DNA from: JAZRUY01 sp045598845
GTDB lineage: Bacteria > Verrucomicrobiota > Lentisphaeria > Victivallales > Victivallaceae
DNA length: 12,827 nucleotides
Assembly: GCA_045598845.1 (NCBI GenBank)
Contig: JAZRUY010000046.1
Span: 1-12,827, forward strand
Direction: 5' to 3'
The notes below the pieces were generated by a model that was given only the letters and a program-made list of their open reading frames with translations, ran no database searches and was not told the origin of the DNA. Positions 6,038 to 12,827 of the stretch are shown here, one piece after another. The translations under genes and the position numbers were made by a program. How positions within the stretch are numbered: position 1 is the stretch's first letter; every line of letters starts with the position of its first letter.

Positions 6038-8020
6038 TTACCAATAAGAATTTTTCAAAAGATTTTTGCATTCTTCTGTTATCTCAGCCGGACATTCTGC
6101 TTCAAACTTTGAAATTGCTTTTGCTTTTTCCTTTTCACTTGCTAAAGGAATCTCTTCTCTTTTTAATAAGTAAAAATCAAGCAGTTTCTTTACTGCTCTC
6201 GATTTTACTTTCCACGCTTTCGAATCAAACGCATTGGTCGAAATAATCTGCTCGGCAAATTCCTTTTCGCTCGGTGATAATGCTTGATATGCGGCTCGCC
6301 ATTGCTGGGTTAAGCCATTTAGTTCAGCATCCCAGCGTTTGATAATAAATGCCTCCGGCATTTGAATAAGTTCCGTAAATTCAGCTTCTGAACGCCCAAA
6401 CGCCTTAAAAAAGAAAGTACGACCTCTACCGATTTTACCATGAGTTGAGTTCAGGATTGCTTGAATTGTTCTAATTGCTTTACGCGACCAATTCGGTTGA
6501 TCAATGTAATCACGATTCGTAAACCACTTTTCATCCATGATTGGGTGGTATTTCATAGGGAAAGAGTAGATGTTTATGTTTAATGCATCGCATAGATCAA
6601 TATTGATTAACAACCTTCGATATAGATCTAACGGTGTATCTCGAAAATTGTAGAGCAAATAATTTGACATTTGGGTAATGCCGTTTTCTTGTGCAAGCCT
6701 AAGGGCTCGCACATAAAATTTTCTACCTTCCCAATGATCAAATGCGATGCGCAAAGGACGAATGCTGATTTCAGACAATTTCGCCATATTTTCAAGAGTT
6801 ACTAGGCGGGCATCCATTCCTTGGTTAAAGTCAACACAGCGCACGACGGGGATTCTGTGAAGTTTTTTCGCATATTCATCTTTGAGGCAATCGTAGACCT
6901 TCAGAATATTTTCTTTGGTCGCGGTATAGTCATGAAGAAGGCGATTATCTAACAACATCGAATAGACACGGTTATATTCTTCGCCGTTAAGTCTTGCCGA
7001 ATATTCATTTAATAGGCGGACTGCCATACGAATATATGCTCGATCATTCCAGCCATCTTTTAATTGACGTATGGCGATTGCTAATTGATCTTCTGGAAGA
7101 TGTTTTTGTCCTTTAGCAAAACCGGCTTCTTTGATTTCGTCTATAATCTTGTCAAAACTTTTGGATGCAAAAACATTATTGTCTAGCAGAAGAAGATTTC
7201 TTTGATCTCCAAATTTGGTTTTAATCCAATCAATACGTTTTTTTAATGGAATATAGTCCTTGTATTCCGGTTCCAATATAGGAACAGCACAAAATGCGCA
7301 GTGATTGACACAACCTCTGGTCGTATAAGAAAAGTAAGCATTAGTTGCCGGATACCGATAGTCGATTTCTTCAAGAATGGAATAATCCAAAGGAAGCGCA
7401 TCAATGATAGTTTTCCCGTAAGGAGATGGCAGCGCTGGATCTCCTGGCAATTTAGATTTATTTAGACACCCAACGTGAGGTTTTATGCCAGTGGCTTTTT
7501 CTACGGCATCATGAACAACTGAGGCCATCACTCCCCCAACCATCAAATTCTTTTTGGGGTTTTTACAAATTTTCTTTGCAAATTCAATCGTTTTAATTGT
7601 AATATCCCAGTAAAAAGTAAATAAGGTGGTTACTCCGATTTTGTCCCATCGAGGAGTGTCAAAGTATGAGCCATTTCGATATTGCTTTCTGAAATTCTCC
7701 AACCAGTTTTTACACAGCGGATTTGCAATAAGTTTTTTTTCAAAGTTTGAATCTATTTCAACTTTTCCAGAACGAATAAAGGTAGAAATTTCTGGTATAA
7801 ACTCAAGCCAATTAATCTCCTCTGAATATGTTTCTTTTATGTTGTCTAGTTTTTGAATCGCATCGCGAACCAATTCAGACAGTACAAAATCATCCAAATC
7901 ACCTTTATAGAAAACGACATCATCTCCCTGCATACGATAATACATCGCTAATTTCATTAAGCCCATCGGTGGATATTTGTTGTGGTAATTGGGCTCTAAA
8001 AGCAAAACTTTTCTCTTCAT
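6038..8020 (-). CDS. B12-binding-like radical SAM protein, last gene of the HerA-NurA operon
   Basis: A 660-residue protein. Residues 1-45 (KVLLLEPNYHNKYPPMGLM...) form the opening Rossmann strand-loop-helix seen in B12-binding/radical SAM proteins of the MiaB-like superfamily. I see no DxHxxG cobalamin-ligand motif, so B12 binding is doubtful. The [4Fe-4S]/SAM motif is CVNHCAFC (C237, C241, C244; Cx3CxxC). NLLLLDNNVFAS (275-286) and VDFNQGMDARLV (just after residue 400) are barrel strands. They flank an inserted helical stretch of about 100 residues, including repeated RLLNEYSARL-like helices, that standard radical SAM domains lack. A long helical C-terminus follows. The start ATG overlaps the HSP90-like stop as TAATG, so translation is probably coupled. 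The reaction is unknown: methylthiolation, methylation or another modification are all possible. It is AT-rich like the rest of the operon. Confidence 0.85.
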   Translation of the reverse strand: MKRKVLLLEPNYHNKYPPMGLMKLAMYYRMQGDDVVFYKGDLDDFVLSELVRDAIQKLDNIKETYSEEINWLEFIPEISTFIRSGKVEIDSNFEKKLIANPLCKNWLENFRKQYRNGSYFDTPRWDKIGVTTLFTFYWDITIKTIEFAKKICKNPKKNLMVGGVMASVVHDAVEKATGIKPHVGCLNKSKLPGDPALPSPYGKTIIDALPLDYSILEEIDYRYPATNAYFSYTTRGCVNHCAFCAVPILEPEYKDYIPLKKRIDWIKTKFGDQRNLLLLDNNVFASKSFDKIIDEIKEAGFAKGQKHLPEDQLAIAIRQLKDGWNDRAYIRMAVRLLNEYSARLNGEEYNRVYSMLLDNRLLHDYTATKENILKVYDCLKDEYAKKLHRIPVVRCVDFNQGMDARLVTLENMAKLSEISIRPLRIAFDHWEGRKFYVRALRLAQENGITQMSNYLLYNFRDTPLDLYRRLLINIDLCDALNINIYSFPMKYHPIMDEKWFTNRDYIDQPNWSRKAIRTIQAILNSTHGKIGRGRTFFFKAFGRSEAEFTELIQMPEAFIIKRWDAELNGLTQQWRAAYQALSPSEKEFAEQIISTNAFDSKAWKVKSRAVKKLLDFYLLKREEIPLASEKEKAKAISKFEAECPAEITEECKNLLKNSYW

Positions 8021-9585
8021 TATTTTATAAACCTTCTGACAATCGCTTCTTTCAGCGGCTTTGATTGCTCAGGAGGGAGAAGCTTATCAATAACTTCAAA
8101 AACAGTATCCAAGGTGGCTTTAACCTCTGCGGGAATATTATCTTTTGCATATCCCTTGGAAGGTGTTTCTTGCGGAGTAAAAGGACAGACGTTTATTTTG
8201 TCATAGGCATTTATAACCTCGGGCATATATTCATCAGCGACTTTAGCAATGGCTCCCGATTGAGCTTTGTTGTATATTTTCTCAATTTCCTTTTGAGCCG
8301 CTTTCCCTGTAGCTTCAAGCACTTCAACTTCTTTTTTTGCTTGTTCGCGCGTATGGGCATCAAGAAAAGCGCCTGCTTTATCTTTGGCTTCAAACTCACT
8401 TCGTGCAATATGAGCCGCTTGAATTTTTGATGCCCCTGAACGCAATTTGCTGGCATCGTGATAGAGTTTATCAAGCTCCATAAAGGATTTTGAAAGCGCA
8501 TTTTCAAAACGCCGACAAGCATCATCCTGATTGAAATAATCACGACGCGAATTAGGAGTGAGGTTTTCGTCCAAGGCATGGACCTCGCCTAAAAAGTAAT
8601 TATTGCCACGATCTTCTTTCCATAATGGGATTCCACGTCGCGGATGATTGGAGAGGCAATCCGCCTCTCCAATCTGAATGTTTGCTTTGCGGAGACGCAT
8701 ACCGCGTTGCCAACATTTTTTTGATAAATATCCCTCAAAACGGCTGACGCAGAACCAGTACCATCCAATAATTTTATCATTGGATAGTATTGTACGGCAT
8801 TCAACATCAAGAATATCAATTGCTTTTTTATCTTCGATTTTCAAGGGGGTAGTATACCCTTTACGCAGCTCATCTCCGTTGAGAAAAATCTGATACTCAC
8901 ACGGCTTCGGCAAATTGTTGTCTGCCAAAAAATTTTCGATTTTTCCAACAAAACGGAACCTTGCATAGTCAAATGGAACAGGAGCAACCATAGCAAGATA
9001 CTTACGAACTTCTTCAGAATCCAAAAGCTCATCGCTATTGCTGTTGACTCCAATCATCGAAACCTTAAAAAAATGAGATGCCTTGTCACATTTTTGCGTT
9101 GACACAGTCGTAATTACTTTGATAACTTCACTAGCATCCATATGGTTATTTTTGTCATTGAAGATGTCGTGCAGTGTTTTGGCATCCCACTCCAACGTTG
9201 ACAAAATATCTTCTCCGGCAACAGAGGTTTCAAAACGAACTGTATGGCAATAGCCCAAACCGCCCAAACGTCCAATACCACGAAATCCTTTATCGAATTT
9301 GCGATCTTTTTGCGAATCTCCAATGTTCGCCAGCATTTTGAGAACTTCTGAACGACAAATACCCGTACCATTATCTTCAAAGCTGATCAAGCGTTTTGAG
9401 GGATCAATCGTGATAATGATTTCTCCAGTCCCAAGTTTCAGCACGCCCTGTTTTTCCGCGGCATCAATTGCATCGGCAGCATTTTGAACATATTCCCGAA
9501 AAAGGAACAAAGGGTTATCATACATCCCTTCCGAGAGATTCTCAATGATATTTTTTCCAAATTTAGGATTATGGTCGTTAAGCAT
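8020..9585 (-). CDS. HSP90-like GHKL ATPase
   Basis: A 521-residue protein with a clear GHKL ATP-binding domain at the N-terminus: EYVQNAADAID (N-box, E31/N35/D38), FEDNGTGI (D71, G73, G75) and the lid glycines FRGIGRLGGLGY (101-112). A middle domain follows to about residue 365. It contains LTPNSRRDYF (342-351), which resembles the arginine-bearing catalytic loop of the HSP90 middle segment. Residues about 360-450 are strongly helical, Lys/Glu/Ala-rich and probably coiled-coil; the C-terminus (about 480-521) is another helix. It is shorter than bacterial HtpG and lacks its usual C-terminal dimerisation domain, so it is a specialised relative rather than the housekeeping chaperone. AAGGGG lies 6 nt before ATG. 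It follows herA by 31 nt and overlaps the radical SAM gene by 1 nt. A role as conformational switch or assembly factor for the operon's nuclease is inference. Confidence 0.88.
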   Translation of the reverse strand: MLNDHNPKFGKNIIENLSEGMYDNPLFLFREYVQNAADAIDAAEKQGVLKLGTGEIIITIDPSKRLISFEDNGTGICRSEVLKMLANIGDSQKDRKFDKGFRGIGRLGGLGYCHTVRFETSVAGEDILSTLEWDAKTLHDIFNDKNNHMDASEVIKVITTVSTQKCDKASHFFKVSMIGVNSNSDELLDSEEVRKYLAMVAPVPFDYARFRFVGKIENFLADNNLPKPCEYQIFLNGDELRKGYTTPLKIEDKKAIDILDVECRTILSNDKIIGWYWFCVSRFEGYLSKKCWQRGMRLRKANIQIGEADCLSNHPRRGIPLWKEDRGNNYFLGEVHALDENLTPNSRRDYFNQDDACRRFENALSKSFMELDKLYHDASKLRSGASKIQAAHIARSEFEAKDKAGAFLDAHTREQAKKEVEVLEATGKAAQKEIEKIYNKAQSGAIAKVADEYMPEVINAYDKINVCPFTPQETPSKGYAKDNIPAEVKATLDTVFEVIDKLLPPEQSKPLKEAIVRRFIK

Positions 9586-9616
9586 CTTTTTCCCCTTAAT
9601 TATTGTGACTGCATCT

Positions 9617-10015
9617 TTAGTTCTCGCCTTTATCCTGCTTATATAACGGCATCGGAAACCTTATTTTCAGTAATGAATTAAAAACAGGATTTTGAATGAT
9701 ATATTGTCCTTGCCGCAAGCGAGTCATCATATTTTTATAAGTCCCCGGAACAAACGAATATGTTTTATCCGAAACTTCGATGCTATTTGTTCGACCATAG
9801 GCGTGAGTGGAACAGTTGCCGGTAACTCGTTTGTGAATCGCACTCTTAAACTGTTCGGCCGAGAACAGAACGATTCCCAAGGAACGCCCGCGTTCTGCAA
9901 TATCCAATAGCATTCGCAGGATGGGGGAAGATTTAGGCGCATCCGCAGAAGCGTATTTATTCAATTCATCAACGAAAATGACAATTCGATCCGGAATGTT
10001 TTCTTGATCTTTCGG
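9617..10015 (-). pseudogene. C-terminal third of the HerA-like ATPase, separated by an in-frame UGA
   Basis: This stretch continues the reading frame of the upstream herA segment without any frameshift (codons 431-562 of a 562-codon frame ending TAA). It carries parts the ATPase cannot do without. IVIFVDELNKY (441-451) is the Walker B strand with D446-E447. ERGRSLGIVLFSAEQF (471-486) and YGRT (503-506) look like the sensor and arginine-finger region, and QGQYIIQNP plus IRFPMPLY match the end of HerA/FtsK-type domains. No Shine-Dalgarno lies before the possible internal TTG start (9964), so independent expression is unlikely. Conservation up to the very end says the interruption is recent, or that the UGA is read through or miscalled. 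It is listed separately because the standard genetic code ends the upstream product at 10016. Confidence 0.75.
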
Positions 10016-11305
10016 TCACAAACCTTCGTCAAATTCGCCAAGTTTTAGCTTTGTCACCGCCTGCATGACAGCACCGAAGACGAATGCCTGCATATTCTCA
10101 TCTTGTTTTGCCACATCGACAACAAAAACATCGTTTGCCCTTAAATGTTTTATTTCATTTTCAAGGCGAACTTCATTTTGAGAAGCATCTACAACATCGT
10201 CAAACATCTTGTCAGTTTCAATAGATTTCCGCACAATCCGTTTGAATTTACGCCAACTCATTACTGAAATCTCTTTGTTGCTTCCACCCTTTTCGCCCAT
10301 GCTTTTTACTTCCTCTAGCATAGATGTCCAGGAGTCAACATTATTGAAAGGTGCTTGCTTTGAAATAATGTAATTAATAATTGACTCTATGGTCTGATTA
10401 GGGTCTTCGATATTGGAAAACAATAAATCAAGATATTCGTTATCCTCATTAAAGGTGAATTTGAACTTTTTTGCCTGTCCGGATTGCAGTTGCCGGGTCA
10501 ACGCATCTTGGCGAACATAACTTTTTACAGAGCCGCGTTCCCCGTAGGGATAGAAGTATTTTACATTCTGAAATGGAACCTCTTTTAAGCCCATCTTTTT
10601 GTACATCACATGGTCATCTTCAGAAAGTTTTTCACTTGCTTCATGAATGGATAACAGGTCACGCCCTTTGACATTCATGAAAATATAGGCAACTTTTTGC
10701 CCATCACTACGTAGAGAACGCTGTTGTAGGGCATTCAAAAGAAACATCGCATAAGAAGTTTTTGTCGCAAGTCCAGAGATGCCAGAGATATTCAGATGAG
10801 CTCCCTCCGGTCCAATCAAAAAATCAGAATTGACATACACCGGTAAATCGACTTTGGCATCCTCTACGCCACTATACATCTCAAGATAACCACAAACAAC
10901 TGGATTCTTAATTTCATTTAAACCCAATGCTTCTTGAATATCTTTTTGAGTTCCCAACGAAACCTTGGCCCCATTGTGGACCGGAATGAATATTCCCTGA
11001 GTGTTGCCGACAACTTTTGCGGAAACGTAGTTCATTCCGATACGATCTGTAAATGAGGGCGTTTCAATTTCCCCAAAGTCGTTGGAAAAGAATTCTGCCA
11101 AAAAACTGTCGGCATCGGTAATATGAGATATTTCTTCCACAACACCGTAGGTTTTGCTTCCGTTGACATGTTCAACCACAACAACATCAAAGGGATTGAG
11201 CAATGTATTTTTATCAGTCCAGAAACAAAAACTGTCAATCGTCGTTGGACATTTTTCCAACGCAGCGACTTTGCCGATCAATTTACCAATTTGTTGCGAA
11301 TTCAT
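10016..11305 (-). CDS. HerA-like ATPase, N-terminal two thirds (ends at an in-frame UGA)
   Basis: 429 residues as written. Residues about 1-115 form a small beta-barrel typical of HerA (HAS-barrel; PFDVVVVEHVNGSKTYGVVEEI). The ATPase begins at FLIGPEGAHLNISGISGLATKTS (162-184). Its P-loop reads GISGLATKTS, with Thr instead of Gly before the catalytic lysine (K182). AYIFMNVKGRDLL (206-218) is the next core strand, and a helical insertion occupies about 220-385. The product stops at codon 430 (TGA, 10016-10018), only a dozen residues before the Walker B strand, so it should be unable to hydrolyse ATP. The full frame would be about 560 residues, normal for a HerA hexameric DNA translocase. AAGGTGA precedes the ATG, and the gene begins 12 nt after the NurA-like gene, its expected nuclease partner. 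A good case for pseudogene status or translational recoding. Confidence 0.83.
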   Translation of the reverse strand: MNSQQIGKLIGKVAALEKCPTTIDSFCFWTDKNTLLNPFDVVVVEHVNGSKTYGVVEEISHITDADSFLAEFFSNDFGEIETPSFTDRIGMNYVSAKVVGNTQGIFIPVHNGAKVSLGTQKDIQEALGLNEIKNPVVCGYLEMYSGVEDAKVDLPVYVNSDFLIGPEGAHLNISGISGLATKTSYAMFLLNALQQRSLRSDGQKVAYIFMNVKGRDLLSIHEASEKLSEDDHVMYKKMGLKEVPFQNVKYFYPYGERGSVKSYVRQDALTRQLQSGQAKKFKFTFNEDNEYLDLLFSNIEDPNQTIESIINYIISKQAPFNNVDSWTSMLEEVKSMGEKGGSNKEISVMSWRKFKRIVRKSIETDKMFDDVVDASQNEVRLENEIKHLRANDVFVVDVAKQDENMQAFVFGAVMQAVTKLKLGEFDEGL

Positions 11306-11317
11306 ATTTCTGTCACC

Positions 11318-12523
11318 TTAAAAAAGATTAATAAAATGAGCTGTGCCTTTGTACTTTGATTTGATAAATGTTTCCGTCAAATATACTGGATAAAGATGAT
11401 TAGCCCAGCGATCATCTCTACCATAGCAAACAGGATTGCGTTCATTCATAAGCCATGCACTGATATTATCAATTTCCGCTGAATCCAATCCGTTTTTTAT
11501 TTCTTGGTCGGAAACAAGTAATTTTTCAACCTTGACAATCCCATCAAATGGACCTCTGCTTTTCCGGGCAGAGCGTAAACGTAAATACCAAATCGCAAAA
11601 ATACCGTCCACCCGCTCCGTTTGATAGCGTGTTGCCGGAGTTCGCTCAAAGGGTTGGAGACTGGCAATCATCCCCGCCGCGCTACGCCCATGCTTTAACT
11701 TGGCAAGTTCAGGGTTAAAGGATTTAGAAACGCCAACCACTCTCGTATAGTTATTGCGGATTCTATGAAATGCAAATTTGTCATCCTTATCGGAGATACG
11801 ACTGTATTCCAAGGAGCCGTCTTTTATCAGCCAGGCACGGTCATTGATCAAATGAGCATGAACCAGAGATTGAACCATTCCTTTTTCTTGCTCAATCATG
11901 TATTCCTGTATGCGGGCAATCCCTTTATCTTCAAAGTTTTCATTGGCTCTGGTCGGATAAAGTAACACTGCATTAAGTTTAACCCGTTCTTGATTAAGAT
12001 TGAGTTTTTCTACAAGGTTTGCCACGAATGCGCGTTGCTGTTTTTCATTTTTTCCTTCATGATCCAATTTGTCAGGAACAGCTAAAACGGTATGAAGTAC
12101 AAATTTGCAGGGAGACATAAGACGGTTCTGACGCTGGCAAGTTGCCACTCCTACTTGACCGGCAAGAATGGGAAAAACTTGAGAACCAATTGCCATATCT
12201 GCAATTTTGTACGTTCGCCGAGAACCATCCATGAAAAGCGTAAATACAGGGGGAGAGTTTTGCCAATCCCAAGCGACCGATTGAATATTGCGAACCCCGC
12301 TGAATCGTTCTGTTTCTCCCTGATCATTCATAAATTCATGGTTGAATTCATCATAGTCAATCAATGAAGCCCTTTCATGGTCAAGGCAACGGCGGTATGT
12401 ATCAAAGCACGTTTGACCGGTCTCTTTTTCCAAAACACTAATTATACTACTCATAGGTACGTCCAATCGCTGAAAATACGCTTTGACACTGGTATAACGC
12501 ATAATATACGTTTTTTCAAACAT
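11318..12523 (-). CDS. NurA-like nuclease, first gene of the operon
   Basis: A 401-residue protein with the NurA (RNase H-like fold) pattern. FMDGSRRTY supplies the first metal ligand (D99 in DGS). A Glu-rich helix (207-222, EYMIEQEKGMVQSLVH) is followed by WLIKDGSLEY (D235), then VVGVSKSF (262-269) and the C-terminal core YPVYLTETFIKS (378-389). In archaeal NurA the C-terminal motif ends with a histidine near YP; here it reads LTE, a visible difference. The family is a Mn-dependent 5'-3' exonuclease/endonuclease that works inside a complex with hexameric HerA, which is the very next gene here (12 nt away). Assignment rests on these motifs and the HerA neighbour. The N-terminal about 70 residues are not recognised. 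A start at Met8 is possible; neither has a good Shine-Dalgarno. Confidence 0.7.
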   Translation of the reverse strand: MFEKTYIMRYTSVKAYFQRLDVPMSSIISVLEKETGQTCFDTYRRCLDHERASLIDYDEFNHEFMNDQGETERFSGVRNIQSVAWDWQNSPPVFTLFMDGSRRTYKIADMAIGSQVFPILAGQVGVATCQRQNRLMSPCKFVLHTVLAVPDKLDHEGKNEKQQRAFVANLVEKLNLNQERVKLNAVLLYPTRANENFEDKGIARIQEYMIEQEKGMVQSLVHAHLINDRAWLIKDGSLEYSRISDKDDKFAFHRIRNNYTRVVGVSKSFNPELAKLKHGRSAAGMIASLQPFERTPATRYQTERVDGIFAIWYLRLRSARKSRGPFDGIVKVEKLLVSDQEIKNGLDSAEIDNISAWLMNERNPVCYGRDDRWANHLYPVYLTETFIKSKYKGTAHFINLF

Positions 12524-12610
12524 TTTTCATATTCTACTCAAATAAAAAAGAAAATCATGCCAAATGAGGAAGCGCGTTAAAAACGTTATAATTAGGTACA
12601 TTTCATTTTT

Positions 12611-12683
12611 CCGGAGAGTTGAAAAAAGTCCTGTTGGTGCCCTGTCTTTTTCAATTACTCTCGGAAAACAGGGTAAAGGACAG
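12611..12683. repeat. Interleaved inverted repeats upstream of the operon
   Basis: Arm A (12611-12626, CCGGAGAGTTGAAAAA) pairs with A' (12647-12664) through about 15 bp with one single-base bulge and one three-base bulge. The roughly 20-nt loop between them holds GTCC (12628-12631) and CCCTGT (12640-12645). These can pair with GGAC (12678-12681) and ACAGGG (12668-12673) beyond A'. The order A-B-A'-B' allows either two alternative hairpins or a pseudoknot. It lies about 90-160 bp ahead of the first operon gene, and could be a leader RNA element, an operator or a small RNA. Nothing else is recognisable in the 12524-12756 gap; a lone TATAAC at 12590-12585 (minus strand) has no matching -35. Confidence 0.45.
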
Positions 12684-12756
12684 AAAAAAGGAAAGAAAAC
12701 CGCTTGCCGGTGACCGGAGCAGGGCGGAAACAGCGTAAATCGTGATTTTTGAGCGT

Positions 12757-12785
12757 AAAAAAGCCCGAAACCGGAGGAATCGGGC
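12757..12785 (-). terminator. Rho-independent terminator of the tRNA gene
   Basis: On the minus strand GCCCGA (12785-12780) pairs with TCGGGC (12768-12763) and is followed directly by six T (12762-12757). It starts 11 nt after the CCA end of the tRNA, so it most likely ends the tRNA transcript and insulates the neighbouring operon. Confidence 0.8.
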
Positions 12786-12796
12786 ACTGAATCAAA

Positions 12797-12827
12797 TGGT
12801 GCGCCCACGGGGACTCGAACCCAGGAC
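12797..12827 (-). tRNA. 3' end of a tRNA gene (anticodon outside window; Arg or Leu likely)
   Basis: Minus strand reads CTGGG-TTCGAGT-CCCCG (T arm with the invariant TTCGA loop), then TGGGCGC (3' acceptor strand), discriminator A and an encoded CCA (12799-12797). The T stem has one mismatch (T-C at its second pair). The acceptor partner should be GCGCCCA, a sequence common among bacterial tRNA-Arg and some tRNA-Leu; the isotype cannot be fixed without the anticodon. The 3' end points at the AT-rich operon. Confidence 0.85.

Larger units (their letters stand above)
6038..12523 (-). other. Four-gene operon: NurA-like, HerA-like, HSP90-like, radical SAM
   Basis: The four genes read in one direction with gaps of 12 nt and 31 nt and a 1-nt overlap. 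Three have a Shine-Dalgarno inside or beside the preceding gene's end. No terminator-like hairpin lies between them. All four share an AT-rich composition different from the genes to the left, which suggests transfer as one unit. Confidence 0.8.

Noticed and set aside
6038..8020. Viperin-like antiviral radical SAM protein
   Set aside because: The Cx3CxxC motif is shared by nearly all radical SAM enzymes. The B12-like N-terminus, the large insertion and the 660-residue length do not resemble viperins.
10016..10018. Selenocysteine or a reassigned UGA code as explanation of the herA stop
   Set aside because: No compact SECIS-like hairpin is evident just after the UGA, only a loose pairing with a long loop. 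No other gene in the window has an in-frame TGA, and Trp is encoded by TGG throughout.
12527..12808. 93-codon minus-strand open frame at the right edge
   Set aside because: It runs through the tRNA 3' end, its terminator and the inverted-repeat region. The peptide is low-complexity and Phe/Pro-rich with no recognisable motif.

Overview
The window looks like a bacterial chromosome segment. The left half reads like a GC-rich member of the PVC group, and Lentisphaerota (Victivallis-like) is my best guess. The reasons are a secreted multi-domain carbohydrate-active protein, a secreted calcineurin-type phosphoesterase, a fold-type III ornithine/lysine decarboxylase, and a preference for NCG/NCC codons. 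This assignment is inference, because no rRNA or other phylogenetic marker is present. All genes lie on the minus strand except one tiny membrane protein.

Left part, about 1-4960 (GC-rich, roughly 55-60% by eye). It holds the 5' 477 codons of a secreted glycoside-hydrolase-like protein that runs off the left edge, then a PLP-dependent decarboxylase, a secreted metallophosphoesterase followed by a clear hairpin terminator, and on the plus strand a 46-residue two-helix membrane protein with a strong Shine-Dalgarno. These look like separate transcription units. Next comes a Fic-family AMPylation-type enzyme (4965-5939) with an inhibitory helix motif, a 3 x 12 bp in-frame tandem repeat and a C-terminal winged helix.

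Right part, about 6000-12560 (AT-rich, about 40% GC or less by eye). A tightly packed four-gene operon reads leftward: NurA-like nuclease, HerA-like ATPase, HSP90-type GHKL ATPase, B12-binding-like radical SAM protein. Gaps are 12 nt and 31 nt, then a TAATG overlap. The herA frame contains one in-frame UGA immediately before the Walker B strand, while the downstream frame is intact and well preserved. The set looks like a mobile, possibly antiviral or anti-plasmid DNA-processing module. I do not recall a named defence system with exactly this composition, and it is the most interesting content of the window.

Right edge, 12540-12827. An intergenic stretch carries nested and interleaved inverted repeats, followed by a rho-independent terminator and the 3' end of a tRNA gene whose CCA end faces the AT-rich block. 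The arrangement fits an island inserted at a tRNA 3' end, but no integrase or second attachment copy is visible in the window.

Proposed working model (inference): NurA and HerA form a DNA-translocating nuclease. The HSP90-like ATPase assembles, gates or senses. The radical SAM enzyme makes a chemical modification, of nucleic acid, nucleotide or protein, that triggers the nuclease or marks self. The UGA in herA would silence the module in this genome unless it is read through or is a sequence error.
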